From Nocardia australiensis (GTDB lineage Bacteria; Actinomycetota; Actinomycetes; Mycobacteriales; Mycobacteriaceae), in NCBI RefSeq assembly GCF_020733705.1, contig NZ_JAJFZM010000004.1:124001-188000 (forward strand): a stretch of 64,000 nucleotides of DNA, given 5' to 3'. Made by a program: the position numbers and the translations under genes. This document shows, one piece after another, positions 43,950 to 53,010 of this stretch; within the stretch, counting starts at the first letter, position 1; every line of letters begins with the position of its first letter. Below the pieces are notes generated by a model. It was not told the DNA's origin. It worked only from the letters and a program-made list of their open reading frames with translations, and made no database searches.

Positions 43950-44504
43950 GTGAGCTCCGCTAGACCCCAGCGCCCTCGGGCGCGTACTCCTCGTTTGTTC
44001 ATCTGCTGGATGGGGCTCCTGATCGCCCTCGTCCTCGTCTGCTGCCTCGCACTGTTCTGGCAGGTGGCGGCCGATGGTCCACTGTTCATCAGGCTGATCC
44101 TGTGGGTCGGTCTCGGCCTATTCGGCGCCCTCGCAACACCTTTCGGCCTACTCGGCCTCATGCGCTATCGTGCCTACCTGCTCAGCGCCACCGCCCCGAC
44201 CTTGATCGCGGCCATGTGCGCACTGGTCTTGCTCGATATCCCCGAAACGGTGGGCTGGCAACTATCACGCGCCGTCCTCGAAGGGCAGTCCACCGACTGT
44301 GCCGACCCCGGTCACCACACCCGCCTCGGCATCTACACCGTCACCGCTGTCACCCGCCGCGACGGTGGATGCCTGTTCTATACCGAAGGCGCAGGAGTGA
44401 ACTCGCACGGCTTCGCCTATTACCCCAATGCCGTCCCAACGTCGCCTGGTATCAGCTTTAAGCCGGTCGAGGGGGCTTGGTATCGGTTCACTCGAGAGTC
44501 ATGA
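43950..44504 (+). CDS. Small membrane protein of unknown function
   Basis: A 184-residue protein. Three hydrophobic helices (residues about 17-42, 48-70, 78-98) are followed by an extracytoplasmic-looking 85-residue domain with two cysteines (DCADPGH and GGCLFYTEG). A basic N terminus places it inside. The start GTG 43950 lies in the first 12 codons before the helix. No family recognised. Confidence 0.6.
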   Translation: MSSARPQRPRARTPRLFICWMGLLIALVLVCCLALFWQVAADGPLFIRLILWVGLGLFGALATPFGLLGLMRYRAYLLSATAPTLIAAMCALVLLDIPETVGWQLSRAVLEGQSTDCADPGHHTRLGIYTVTAVTRRDGGCLFYTEGAGVNSHGFAYYPNAVPTSPGISFKPVEGAWYRFTRES

Positions 44505-44720
44505 GCTGGTTCGCAAGGGGCATGTTCCGTCAATTGCGGGTCACTTCGATCAGCGCAGGCGCAACCATCTAACTCTGCTGCCCAGCATCGTTCGGCCGCC
44601 GGCTACTCGGGGCGGTCGTTCGCCCGGGTGGCGATTCATGCTTGCTCGCTGGAGCTGCATGGCAATTTGATCTCCAGCTCGCGATTGCGGCAGTTGCGCG
44701 GCTGTGTGCCGCCTCAATGT

Positions 44721-44752
44721 CAGCTAGCTGGATAGTATGCTAGCCTGCTAGC
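44721..44752 (+). promoter_or_regulatory. Promoter with repeated GCTAGC elements (probable RHH operator)
   Basis: CAGCTAGCTG (44721-44730) is a perfect palindrome. Two direct TGCTAGC copies follow at 44738-44744 and 44746-44752, eight bases apart. TAGTAT (44733-44738) can act as a -10 box, which would start transcription only a few bases before the GTG. Spacing suits a dimer-of-dimers ribbon-helix-helix regulator. Confidence 0.5.
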
Positions 44753-44929
44753 GTGAGTGATCGGGACGTCAAACAGTTCAACGTGTACCTGCCGATCGGG
44801 CTGATCAAGCGGGTGAAGTACCACGCCATCGAGTCGGATATGTCGCTGTCGGCGTTGGTCGCGGATGCGCTGGACGCCTATCTCGACACCCACGCGAATC
44901 GACCGAACCCGGCTGAGAAGGAGACGTGA
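44753..44929 (+). CDS. Ribbon-helix-helix (CopG-type) regulator
   Basis: A 58-residue protein with the RHH fold: VKQFNVYLPIGLIKRVKYHA (strand then helix A) and SDMSLSALVADALDAYL (helix B). GTG 44753. It begins the operon with a VOC protein and a methyltransferase, ending one base before the VOC start. Function as autorepressor is likely; an antitoxin role is less likely because no toxin follows. Confidence 0.8.
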   Translation: MSDRDVKQFNVYLPIGLIKRVKYHAIESDMSLSALVADALDAYLDTHANRPNPAEKET

Positions 44930-44930
44930 T

Positions 44931-45269
44931 ATGGCCACCGAGGGCATCGACGCAGTGTTCCTGGAGACCCACAATTGGGGGAAGGCAGCAAAGTTCTTCC
45001 AAGGATTGGGTTTCGAATTGGAATTCGAGACCGATCATTCCTCTGGTCAGCTCCGGCGTGGTGACGGATCCTCTGTGTTCATCGCGGAGGTCCCGCAGCA
45101 TCGGGAACCTCAGATGCGGATCGTGGTGAAGGTCCCCGACGCTGCCGCGTTCCGCCCCGATCCCGCCGTCGAGGTGGTCACTCCGTTCGAGGAGACCCAC
45201 TACGGAACCAAGGAGATGACCGTGCGGGATCCCGATGGCCGTCTCTGGAGTATCCAAGCTCAACGATGA
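44931..45269 (+). CDS. VOC-family (glyoxalase/bleomycin-resistance fold) protein
   Basis: A 112-residue VOC protein. It has paired betaalphabetabetabeta modules: AVFLETHNWGKAAKFFQGLG at the start and MTVRDPDGRLWSIQ at the end. Metal residues typical of glyoxalase I are partly present. It starts one base after the regulator stop, so the two genes are coupled. It may bind or modify a small molecule that the operon senses; the substrate is unknown. Confidence 0.85.
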   Translation: MATEGIDAVFLETHNWGKAAKFFQGLGFELEFETDHSSGQLRRGDGSSVFIAEVPQHREPQMRIVVKVPDAAAFRPDPAVEVVTPFEETHYGTKEMTVRDPDGRLWSIQAQR

Positions 45270-45289
45270 CCGCAGGAAGGGAGAACATC

Positions 45290-46147
45290 ATGGCAGCAGA
45301 GCAGACCGAGGTGTCGGAGAATACCGCGGTGCGTGTCGCCCTGTGGCGGGCCATGCACGTCCAGGTCGACCCGCCGCCGCATGTGCTCGAGGATGAGATC
45401 GGCTTGCGGCTCGTCGCCCCCGACAGAGACTGGCGTCGCCGACCGGACATGGACCCGCACGGCACCGGCCCATTCCGAGCGGCCATTGTGGCGCGTGCCC
45501 GTTTCATCGAGGATCTGGTTGTCGAGCAGGTCGACAGCGGCGTCGGCCAGTACGTCGTCCTCGGCGCGGGGCTGGACACCTTCGCCCAGCGCAGGCCGGA
45601 AATCGCTTCCCGCATAAAAGTATTCGAGGTCGACCAGCCCGGGCCCCAGGCGTGGAAGCGGCAACGCCTGATCGAGACCGGTTACGGCATCCCCGACTGG
45701 CTGCGGCTCGTGCCCGTCGACTTCGAGACGAACGAAAACTGGTGGGATCAGCTGTGCGCCGCCGACTTCGATCCCGGCAAGCCCGCGATCGTCGCCTCCA
45801 CCGGCGTAACCCTGTATCTCACCAAAGACACCAACGCGGCCACCCTCCGCCAACTCGCCGCGCTCGCGCCCGGCTCGACCGTGGCGATGACGTTCCTCCT
45901 ACCGACCGAACTTCTCGCCGACGCCGATCGCTCCGGACTACAGACGTCCCAAAAAGGCGCGAGCGCATCGGGCACGCCGTTCATCAGCTTCTACGCCCCT
46001 GACGAAATGCTGGCCCTGGCCCGTGAATCCGGCTTCCAGTCCGTGCGACACATCTCAGGATCATCCCTCGCCGACCGCTACTTCGCCGACCGAACCGACG
46101 GCCTTCGCCCCTCGACCGGAGAGGATGTCCTGATCGCCACCACCTGA
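45290..46147 (+). CDS. SAM-dependent methyltransferase (TIGR00027/LCMT-like)
   Basis: A 285-residue methyltransferase of the actinobacterial TIGR00027 family, related to leucine carboxyl methyltransferases. Motifs: RARFIEDLVVEQVDSGVGQY, then VVLGAGLDTFAQRRP (SAM loop), FEVDQPGPQAWKRQR and FISFYAPDEMLALA. ATG 45290 is chosen because GGAAGGGAG lies upstream; ATG 45266 overlaps the VOC stop and lacks such a site. The family methylates mostly unknown small substrates. Third gene of the operon. Confidence 0.88.
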   Translation: MAAEQTEVSENTAVRVALWRAMHVQVDPPPHVLEDEIGLRLVAPDRDWRRRPDMDPHGTGPFRAAIVARARFIEDLVVEQVDSGVGQYVVLGAGLDTFAQRRPEIASRIKVFEVDQPGPQAWKRQRLIETGYGIPDWLRLVPVDFETNENWWDQLCAADFDPGKPAIVASTGVTLYLTKDTNAATLRQLAALAPGSTVAMTFLLPTELLADADRSGLQTSQKGASASGTPFISFYAPDEMLALARESGFQSVRHISGSSLADRYFADRTDGLRPSTGEDVLIATT

Positions 46148-46439
46148 CGCTGTGCTACCGGGCGAATTGACGTCACGATGGCAGCGTCGCTGATCCATCC
46201 GGGAGACAAACGCGGTCACTGCGAGGCGACGCCAGACTGTCAGTAGCTCGTCGCGCAGGTACCAGTCCGGAGGATTGGCGCCGACCGCATGCATGCGAAA
46301 TGAGCACCTAACCGGCCCCGGCTCAGGAATCGGCGTGGTCCGATCAAGTGGCGTATCAATTGGTGTTGCGACGACCAGTTGAATCCAGCCAATTTTGGTC
46401 TCGGAAATTCGTGAATGCATTGTCGGTCAAAGGTTTACG

Positions 46440-46674
46440 AGGTTCGAGGGTCGGGTCGGGGCATGTGGCGACAACGCGGCCATGGAGTCGTTCTTCGCGC
46501 TGCTACAGAAGAGCGTCCCTCGACCGGCAGCGGTGAGTGACCCGCGACGAGTTGCGGTTGGCGATCGTGATCTGGATCGAGAAGACCTACCACCGCACCC
46601 GTCGGCAACGCCGACTCGGCCGACTCACCCCGATCGAGTTTGAGACAATAAACCGGCCCGCACTCGCGGCCTGA
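46440..46674 (+). pseudogene. IS3-family transposase remnant
   Basis: The tail of an IS3-type integrase core: CGDNAAMESFFALLQK in one frame, then TRDELRLAIVIWIEKTYHR and RLGRLTPIEFETI in another. Only the end with the catalytic Glu (MESFFA) is present, interrupted by a frameshift. The rest of 46148-46778 shows no gene. Confidence 0.75.
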
Positions 46675-46778
46675 AAAGACCACACCCGCGAGTCACCCAA
46701 ACTCGGGGCAGTCTCGCCCTGAAGCGACTGGCTGAGCTGGTCCAGCGACGATGCAACGAGAGTATCGCGGGGCAGGTA

Positions 46779-47309
46779 TCAGGACAGGCGGCCGACGTTC
46801 TGTGGGAACTGGCCTATGACGTTGCCCGCCGGGTCATAGCTGGCGACGACATAGGATTCGGAACCTTTGCATGTGATCGCGGCCCCGAGTTTTGTGCTGC
46901 TCTTCCAGACCACCTGCGTGAAGTGCCCGGTCTCCTTGGAGAACCCGGGGTTGTCGTAGTCATAGTCCTTGATCTCGTCGTACCACGCCTTGGTTGGCAC
47001 CGTGCCGGTGACCTGCATCCCCGACGCGTAGAACAAGTTCTCACTGTGGCCGTCGGTCGAGTGTTCCAACTGGCCGATGGCGGCCAAGTGGTTCGCCCAC
47101 TGCTGGGCATAGTCGGTCAGTGCCGGGTCGAGGGTCAGCGGTGGCGCTTGGTGTCGGGCACGGTATTCGTTGTGTGCGCTGAGCATGTCGTTGACGAACG
47201 ACGCGCCGCCACACTCACCGCTTTGCTGTGCGGTGGCTGTGCCCACGCCGGTGACAGCGGCCGCGAGCAGCAGGGTGATTCCAACTGACAAATACCGACC
47301 AGGACGCAT
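46779..47309 (-). CDS. Secreted CAP/SCP-domain protein
   Basis: A 176-residue protein. The signal peptide (YLSVGITLLLAAAVTGVGTA, cleavage near TATAQQ) leads to a CAP (cysteine-rich secretory/PR-1) domain with MLSAHNEYRARHQAPPLTLD, WANHLA, GHSENLFY, AWYDEIKDYDY and GHFTQVVWKSSTKLGAAI. Conserved His and Glu of the cleft are present. CAP proteins bind sterols, lipids or act as proteases in different organisms; role here unknown. ATG 47309 follows GGGAG; a longer frame exists from 47372. Confidence 0.85.
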   Translation of the reverse strand: MRPGRYLSVGITLLLAAAVTGVGTATAQQSGECGGASFVNDMLSAHNEYRARHQAPPLTLDPALTDYAQQWANHLAAIGQLEHSTDGHSENLFYASGMQVTGTVPTKAWYDEIKDYDYDNPGFSKETGHFTQVVWKSSTKLGAAITCKGSESYVVASYDPAGNVIGQFPQNVGRLS

Positions 47310-47607
47310 AGCAATCTCCCGAGGGGTGGGTGAGACAACCTTGAATCGAACGGCGATCGTACCACCGAACAACGAAAGCCTCTGGGGGCGAAGCGATGTC
47401 GGTGGTCAGCTCACCTGTGCGCGAACTCTCTGAATGGTAGTAATGCGACCGCAGCCTGCGACTGGAGGATGGACGAGAAATGCCAGGGGCGACGGGGTTC
47501 GGGCTGCATGTGACGGCCTGACCACACGGATGTACTCGAGGTTGCGCGGGGGCCGCATCGCTGTTGCTGACCGAGTCAGTGAGTGCGACCCGGTCGACGA
47601 TCGCAAG

Positions 47608-48573
47608 CTACCGCGCCGATTCCGGGATCCTGCCGGCCAGTAATCCATCGCATAACTCGAGTAGTACCTGCCTGAGCTGGACCGAGCGCTCGGACAGCGC
47701 CGATTGCGCGCGAACGTACTCGGCCCGACCGGCCGGCGTCTCGATGGGCACCGGCTCGTACCCGTACTCGGAAAGGTCATACGGGCTGGCCCGCATGTCG
47801 AGTTCCCTGGCAGCGCAGGCGAACTCGAAGAAATCCAGCAGCACATCCGACGCTATGAGCGGGGCCAGTTTGAATCCCCACTTGTACAAGTCCATGTTGG
47901 CGTGCAGGCAGCCCGGCTGTTCGCGGGAAACCTGGTCCGCGCGGGTCAGTGGTTCGATATTGCGGCCGACGGCGTCGGGGGTGAAGAAGCGGAACGCGTC
48001 GTAGTGGGTGCAGCGCAACGACATCGACTCGACTACCGAGTCGGTGCCCGTGCGTCCCAGCCGCAGCGGCACCTGCTGGTGCCGGACCTCGTCGGCTCGA
48101 TACACCATCGCCCATTCATGCAACCCGAAGCACGATAGCTGGGCGGGACGAGACGCGGTGGCGCGCAATAGATCGGCGATGAACTCGATGGTGTCGCGCC
48201 GCCGCGCCAGAAAGGCCGGATCGGCGGTGAATACAGTCATCCGAGAGTCGAACCCGGGAAGTGCTGGGCCACCTCGAGATTCATTGTCCCGATCCGCGTC
48301 GCGACCAGATAACCCGACGCGGTGGTAGCCGCGAGCGCCGTCGTAGTCGTCGGCACCGGCCAGCGCGATCCCGAATCCGGGATGCCAGCGCCGTAATTGC
48401 GCGGGCTTGTGCCCGTAATAGGTGAACAAGAAATCGATCACCGGGTGCGCCGACCCCGCGGCACGGCGTTCGAGATACGGGCCAACGAGTTCATCGAGCC
48501 GGGCGCGATGGATCGCGGCCCGTGCCCGCCATTGCGGTTCGGGCAGCACCTCGGAGATCATCGTGGCCACCAT
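47608..48573 (-). CDS. Protein of the actinobacterial '3-methyladenine DNA glycosylase' family
   Basis: A 321-residue protein of a family commonly annotated this way. Characteristic stretches are HPVIDFLFTYYGHKPAQLRRWHPG, LHEWAMVYR, LRCTHYDAFRFFTP and GCLHANMDLYKWGFKLAPL. I see no helix-hairpin-helix typical of AlkA or Tag, so the DNA-repair label should be taken as inherited annotation. ATG 48573 lies 29 bp after the CNNM transporter gene on the same strand; an ATG at 48561 is an alternative. Confidence 0.6.
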   Translation of the reverse strand: MVATMISEVLPEPQWRARAAIHRARLDELVGPYLERRAAGSAHPVIDFLFTYYGHKPAQLRRWHPGFGIALAGADDYDGARGYHRVGLSGRDADRDNESRGGPALPGFDSRMTVFTADPAFLARRRDTIEFIADLLRATASRPAQLSCFGLHEWAMVYRADEVRHQQVPLRLGRTGTDSVVESMSLRCTHYDAFRFFTPDAVGRNIEPLTRADQVSREQPGCLHANMDLYKWGFKLAPLIASDVLLDFFEFACAARELDMRASPYDLSEYGYEPVPIETPAGRAEYVRAQSALSERSVQLRQVLLELCDGLLAGRIPESAR

Positions 48574-48601
48574 CGCGACCGGCCATCGATCATTGGAACC
48601 G

Positions 48602-49666
48602 TCATTCGATCACCCGGTGGGTGTTGTCGCGCACGGTGCCGACGAACTCCTCCATCAGGTCCTCCAATGCGACGAGGCCGGTGGTATTGCCGCGGCCGTC
48701 GATGACTCGACCCAGATGACTATTGGTGCGGCGCAGGCGTGCCAACGCCTCGTACAGCGTGGTGCCCATGCTGACCGTCGGCAGCGGCCGAATATCGGTG
48801 CGGGGGATAGGGGTACCCGGCCCGGCCGCCTCGTCAGCGACCTTATCGAGTACGTCCTTTACATGCAGGTAGCCGACCAGCGAACCGTCGACGGCGCGCA
48901 CCGGATAGCGAGAGAACCCGGTCTCGGCGACGGCGGACTCGATATCGCCGAGCGTGGTCCCATTGCCGCGCAACGGTACCGACCTGGTCGTCGCCAGCGG
49001 CACCATCACGTCGGCGACCACACGATCGGAGGTGCCGAGCGCCTGCGTCAGTCGCCGGTGTTCCTCCTCGTCGAGCAGTCCCTCCGAACGCGATTCGCCG
49101 ATCATCTCGGCCAATTCGACACTGGACACCGTTGCGTTGAGCTCGTCCTTGGGCTCGATACGCAGCAGCCGCAGCGTCAGATTCGCGGCCGCGTTGTAGA
49201 TCGCGATGACTGGACGGGCCAGCCGTAGCCACATCAGGTGAATCGGAACCAGCAGCAGCGCACTGCGTTCCGGTCCGGCCAGGGCGATGTTCTTCGGGAT
49301 CATCTCGCCGAACAGAATGTGCAGGATTACCACGACCGTCAGCGCTACCGCGAAGGCCACCGGATGCAGCAACTGGTCGGGCAATCCGAGGAATTCGAAC
49401 GGGCCCTCCAGCAGATGCGCCACCGCGGGCTCGCCGACCCGGCCGAGCAGGATCGAACAGATGGTGATGCCCAGCTGCGCCGCCGCGAGCATCATCGACA
49501 GGTTCTCGCCTGCTTTGATCACTGTATTCGCATTGCGTTTGCCCTGTGCCGCAAGCGCTTCCAACCGGTCGCGGCGCGCGGAGATCAGCGCGAATTCGGC
49601 GCCGACGAAGAAGGCGTTGCCAGCGAGCAACACCACCGAGAGCAGGACACCGAACAGATCACCCAT
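48602..49666 (-). CDS. CNNM/CorC-family transporter (Rv1841c type)
   Basis: A 354-residue membrane protein: DUF21 module with four helices and the family EFALISARRDRLE region, then two CBS domains (VADVMVPLATTRSVPLRGNG, and TGLVALEDLMEEFVG). Paired with the next gene upstream in a conserved tandem. CNNM proteins export Mg2+ or regulate divalent-cation flux. ATG 49666 overlaps the upstream stop by eight bases, so the pair is translationally coupled. No large C-terminal CorC domain, unlike its partner. Confidence 0.88.
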   Translation of the reverse strand: MGDLFGVLLSVVLLAGNAFFVGAEFALISARRDRLEALAAQGKRNANTVIKAGENLSMMLAAAQLGITICSILLGRVGEPAVAHLLEGPFEFLGLPDQLLHPVAFAVALTVVVILHILFGEMIPKNIALAGPERSALLLVPIHLMWLRLARPVIAIYNAAANLTLRLLRIEPKDELNATVSSVELAEMIGESRSEGLLDEEEHRRLTQALGTSDRVVADVMVPLATTRSVPLRGNGTTLGDIESAVAETGFSRYPVRAVDGSLVGYLHVKDVLDKVADEAAGPGTPIPRTDIRPLPTVSMGTTLYEALARLRRTNSHLGRVIDGRGNTTGLVALEDLMEEFVGTVRDNTHRVIE

Positions 49667-51077
49667 GACTGTGCTCCTGATCGACCTCATGCGCCTGCTC
49701 GGCGTGCCGCACGAGAGAGCGCAGCACATCGGCGGTGACCGGTAGCAATCGCACCCGGTCGATGCGTCGCTCGTCCATCCGTTCGATGCGAGCGATCCAG
49801 CCGCCGTCCTCGGTCAAGTCGTTCGACGACCTCTGGTGCGAATGCGGATTCGGCAGCACCACTTCCTCGCCGGTCATCGGGATTCGGCCCAGTCGGGTGA
49901 GTACCAGCCCGCCGAGAGTCTCGTATTCGCCTTCGGGCGCTTCGTAACCGGTGGCGCGGGACACCTCATCGATGCGCAGCAGCCCCGAGCAGTCCCAGCC
50001 GTCGGAGACCCGGCGAACGCCGCGCTCCTCCTCATCGTGCTCGTCACGGACATCGCCGAGGATCTCCTCGATGATGTCCTCCATGGTGACAATGCCCGCG
50101 GTGCCGCCGTATTCGTCGACAACCAACGCCACCTGCATGCCGTCGGCGCGTACCCGCTCGAGCACCTCGTCGCCGTCGAGGCTGGCGGGCACGATCGGCA
50201 CGGCCCGCGCCAGCAACTCCAGCGGGATGGTGTTGCGTACGCCGGCTGGCTGAGTGAACGCCTGCTTGACATGCACCACGCCGATGGTGTTATCCAGGTC
50301 GCCGTCGATGACGGGAAACCTCGAATAGCCGGTGCGGCTCGCGGCCGCGATGAGATCGGCGATGGTGTCGGACTTGTCCAGCGATTCGATCGTGACGCGC
50401 GGCGTCATCAACTCCTCCGCACTGCGCTCGCCGAACTGTAGCGAGCGGTCGATCACCTGCGCGGTGCGCTGATCGAGTGCGCCGCGCAGCGCCGAAGTGC
50501 GCACCAGCGAGCCGAGTTCCTGCGGTGACCGCGCCGAGCGCAGTTCTTCGGCCGGTTCCACACCGAAGCGGCGGACCACCCAGTTCGCGGTGCCGTTCAA
50601 GAAGTGGATCATCCACTTGAACACCACCGAGAAGGCGATCATCGGTCCCGCGGTCAGCCGGGCGACACCGAGTGGCCTGGCAATGGCGATGTTCTTGGGC
50701 ACCAACTCGCCGTAGATCATCGACAGCGAGGTGGCCAGCACCAGCGACAGTGCCAGCGAAATGCCATGTGCGGTCGCGTCGCTGACGCCGAGCCCGGTGA
50801 ACAGCGGATCCAGCAGTCGAGCCAGCACCGGCTCGGCGATGTAACCGGTGATCAGTGTGGTGATCGTGATACCGAGCTGGGCGCCCGACAGTTGGAACGA
50901 GAGCGTGTGATGCGCCTGCCGGACCATGCGCGAGCGCGCGTCACCATCGCGCGCATGCGCCTCGACAGTGCTGCGCTCCAAGGCGGTGAGGGAGAATTCC
51001 GCGGCAACGAACAACGCGGTTCCTGCGGTCAAGGCGATAAACCCGACCAGGCTGAGCACCGTGAGCACGATGGACAT
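49659..51077 (-). CDS. CNNM/CorC-family transporter with CorC_HlyC domain (Rv1842c type)
   Basis: A 472-residue protein with an N-terminal DUF21 transmembrane module, CBS pair (MTPRVTIESLDKSDTIADLI; VVDEYGGTAGIVTMEDIIEE) and a C-terminal CorC_HlyC transporter-associated domain (about residues 375-455, VRRVSDGWDCSGLLRIDEV). It is the first gene of a pair of related transporters. ATG 51077 has a proper hydrophobic start (MSIVLTVLSLVGF); an ATG at 51095 is possible. The leader upstream is structured. Confidence 0.9.
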   Translation of the reverse strand: MSIVLTVLSLVGFIALTAGTALFVAAEFSLTALERSTVEAHARDGDARSRMVRQAHHTLSFQLSGAQLGITITTLITGYIAEPVLARLLDPLFTGLGVSDATAHGISLALSLVLATSLSMIYGELVPKNIAIARPLGVARLTAGPMIAFSVVFKWMIHFLNGTANWVVRRFGVEPAEELRSARSPQELGSLVRTSALRGALDQRTAQVIDRSLQFGERSAEELMTPRVTIESLDKSDTIADLIAAASRTGYSRFPVIDGDLDNTIGVVHVKQAFTQPAGVRNTIPLELLARAVPIVPASLDGDEVLERVRADGMQVALVVDEYGGTAGIVTMEDIIEEILGDVRDEHDEEERGVRRVSDGWDCSGLLRIDEVSRATGYEAPEGEYETLGGLVLTRLGRIPMTGEEVVLPNPHSHQRSSNDLTEDGGWIARIERMDERRIDRVRLLPVTADVLRSLVRHAEQAHEVDQEHSHG

Positions 51078-51152
51078 CGTCAGCACCACCCACACGGCGC
51101 GGCATTAGCGGCAGCGGGGAGAGGAACTGGATCGGATCGGACTGCTGCGAGT

Positions 51153-51198
51153 AGGAGGGCGCCGGGTTTGTCACCCGGCTCGGTAGAGGAGCCCTCCT
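51153..51198 (-). ncRNA. Structured leader before the CNNM operon, M-box-like element
   Basis: On the minus strand an 8-bp outer stem (51198-51191 with 51160-51153) encloses an 11-nt bulge TCCTCTACCGA and an inner 7-bp stem closed by GACAA. The bulge and its flank resemble the M-box core (GAGGCTCCTxTACGGA, 12 of 15 positions). The element is about 75 bases before the transporter start. An Mg2+ riboswitch is plausible for this gene, but the rest of the M-box is not clear. Confidence 0.4.
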
Positions 51199-51321
51199 GT
51201 GCGGCGCCCTCGGACGCGGGTGACAACGTGTTCCTTTCGGCAAGCGGAAGTGTAGTGCCGGAATCCGGCAACCCTTATGTTACCTGTGTCGAATCGCGCC
51301 GCCCGCGGTGGCGGGGGGTTC

Positions 51322-52758
51322 TTACCAGCCGCTGGGCAGCGGACGACCCTCGGCGAAGCCTGCTGCCGATTGGACGCCCAGCACCGCCTTATCGTGCAAC
51401 TCGGCCAAGCTGCGGGCGCCCGCGTATGTACAAGCGCTGCGCACACCGGAGCAAATATGGTCGATGAGGTCCTCGACGCCGGGGCGTTCAGGATCCAGAC
51501 GCATTCGCGAGGTGGAGATCCCCTCCTCGAACAGTGCCTTGCGGGCGCGGTCGAAACCACTGTCGGTGGCGGTGCGGGCGGCGACGGCACGCTTGGAGGC
51601 CATGCCGAAGCTCTCTTTGTAAGCATTGCCGTCGCGGTCGACGCGCAGGTCGCCCGGCGATTCGTAGGTTCCGGCGAACCAGGAGCCGATCATTACGTTG
51701 GACGCGCCCGCAGCCAGCGCGAGAGCGACGTCGCGCGGGTGCCGTACGCCACCGTCGGCCCAGATGTGCACGCCGAGTTCCTTTGCAGCGGCAGCACATT
51801 CGGCGACAGCGGAGAACTGCGGGCGGCCGACGCCGGTCATCATGCGGGTGGTGCACATGGCGCCGGGGCCGACACCGACCTTGATGATGTCCGCGCCCGC
51901 CTCGGCGAGGTCACGGGTGCCTCGAGCGGAGACCACGTTGCCCGCGACCAGCGGCACGCCGAGTCCGAGATCGCGGATGGCGCCCAGGGTTTCGAACATT
52001 TTCGCCTGGTGCCCGTGCGCGGTGTCGATCACCAGCAGGTCGGCGCCCGCGTCGACGAGCGATTTCGCCCGGTCGGCCACACCGCCGTTGATGCCGACGG
52101 CGGCGGCGACGCGCAGCTTGCCCTGTGCGTCGACAGCGGGCTGGTAGATCCCGGCTCGTACCGAACCGGTCCTTGTCATCACTCCGGCGAGGCTGCCGTC
52201 CGCGGCGGTGAGCACGGCCAGGGTCGCGTGCTCGGCTTCGAGGAGTTCGAAGATGTCGCGCGGCGAGGTGTCGGCGGGCGCGGTGATGAAATCGGTGGCT
52301 ACGACATCGCGCAGCCGGGCGAACCGGTCGACATCGGCGCAGGCCGCCTCGGTGACCACGCCGACCGGCTTACCGCCGTCGACGACCACCACCGCACCGT
52401 GTGCACGCTTGTGCATCAAGGCGACGGCCTCGGACACCGAGCGGTCCGGGTCGAGGGTAACCGGGGTGTCGGCGGTGAGCGAGCGGCTTTTGACAAAGGC
52501 GATCGTGTCGGCGGCCGCGCTGATCGGCAGGTCTTGCGGCAACACGACAATGCCGCCGCGGCGCGCGACAGTCTCGGCCATGCGGCGGCCGGCGACGGCG
52601 GTCATGTTCGCCACGACGATCGGAATGGTGGTGCCGGATCCGTCGACGGTCGACAGATCGACGTCGAACCGAGACGCCACATCCGTCCGATTCGGGACGA
52701 GGAAGATGTCGTTGTAGGTGAGGTCGTACGGCGGCTGATGTCCAGGGAGAAACTGCAC
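51322..52758 (-). CDS. guaB1: GuaB1, IMPDH-family GMP reductase
   Basis: A 478-residue enzyme. The TIM barrel has the catalytic cysteine loop GPGAMCTTRMMTGVGRPQ and the substrate loops DTAHGHQ, ADGGVRHPRD and GSWFAGT; a CBS pair is inserted (VSEAVALMHKRAHGAVVVVD; SPRDIFELLEAEHATLAVL). The mycobacterial GuaB1 group has been shown to reduce GMP to IMP with the CBS domain as allosteric module, in contrast to the IMP dehydrogenase GuaB2. ATG 52758. It lies next to the CNNM pair as in mycobacteria. Confidence 0.93.
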   Translation of the reverse strand: MQFLPGHQPPYDLTYNDIFLVPNRTDVASRFDVDLSTVDGSGTTIPIVVANMTAVAGRRMAETVARRGGIVVLPQDLPISAAADTIAFVKSRSLTADTPVTLDPDRSVSEAVALMHKRAHGAVVVVDGGKPVGVVTEAACADVDRFARLRDVVATDFITAPADTSPRDIFELLEAEHATLAVLTAADGSLAGVMTRTGSVRAGIYQPAVDAQGKLRVAAAVGINGGVADRAKSLVDAGADLLVIDTAHGHQAKMFETLGAIRDLGLGVPLVAGNVVSARGTRDLAEAGADIIKVGVGPGAMCTTRMMTGVGRPQFSAVAECAAAAKELGVHIWADGGVRHPRDVALALAAGASNVMIGSWFAGTYESPGDLRVDRDGNAYKESFGMASKRAVAARTATDSGFDRARKALFEEGISTSRMRLDPERPGVEDLIDHICSGVRSACTYAGARSLAELHDKAVLGVQSAAGFAEGRPLPSGW

Positions 52759-53010
52759 TCGAACGATGGTAGACGCGAAGGCGGTGTCGCGCGCGATTCT
52801 TCAGCGCCCCGGTGGTGGGTGCGGAATGTCACAGCAGTCGATCCGGTAGCCGCAACCGCTCTGCTGATCGGTGCCCGTCACGAACTCGTGCTGCCCGGCC
52901 TGATGCGGGAGAACCGCGGCTCGCACCGATTCCGCCGTCCTTCGCCGATTCCCTGATTCGGACATCGCCGACGGGCATCTCTACGGCACACTGATCGCGA
53001 TGTCGGCTGG

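Noticed and set aside
44753..45269. Toxin-antitoxin pair
   Set aside because: The RHH gene is followed by a VOC-fold protein and a methyltransferase rather than a RelE, MazF or PIN toxin, so an autoregulated metabolic operon fits better.
51277..52956. 559-residue plus-strand frame opposite guaB1
   Set aside because: Antisense shadow; guaB1 carries all catalytic motifs.
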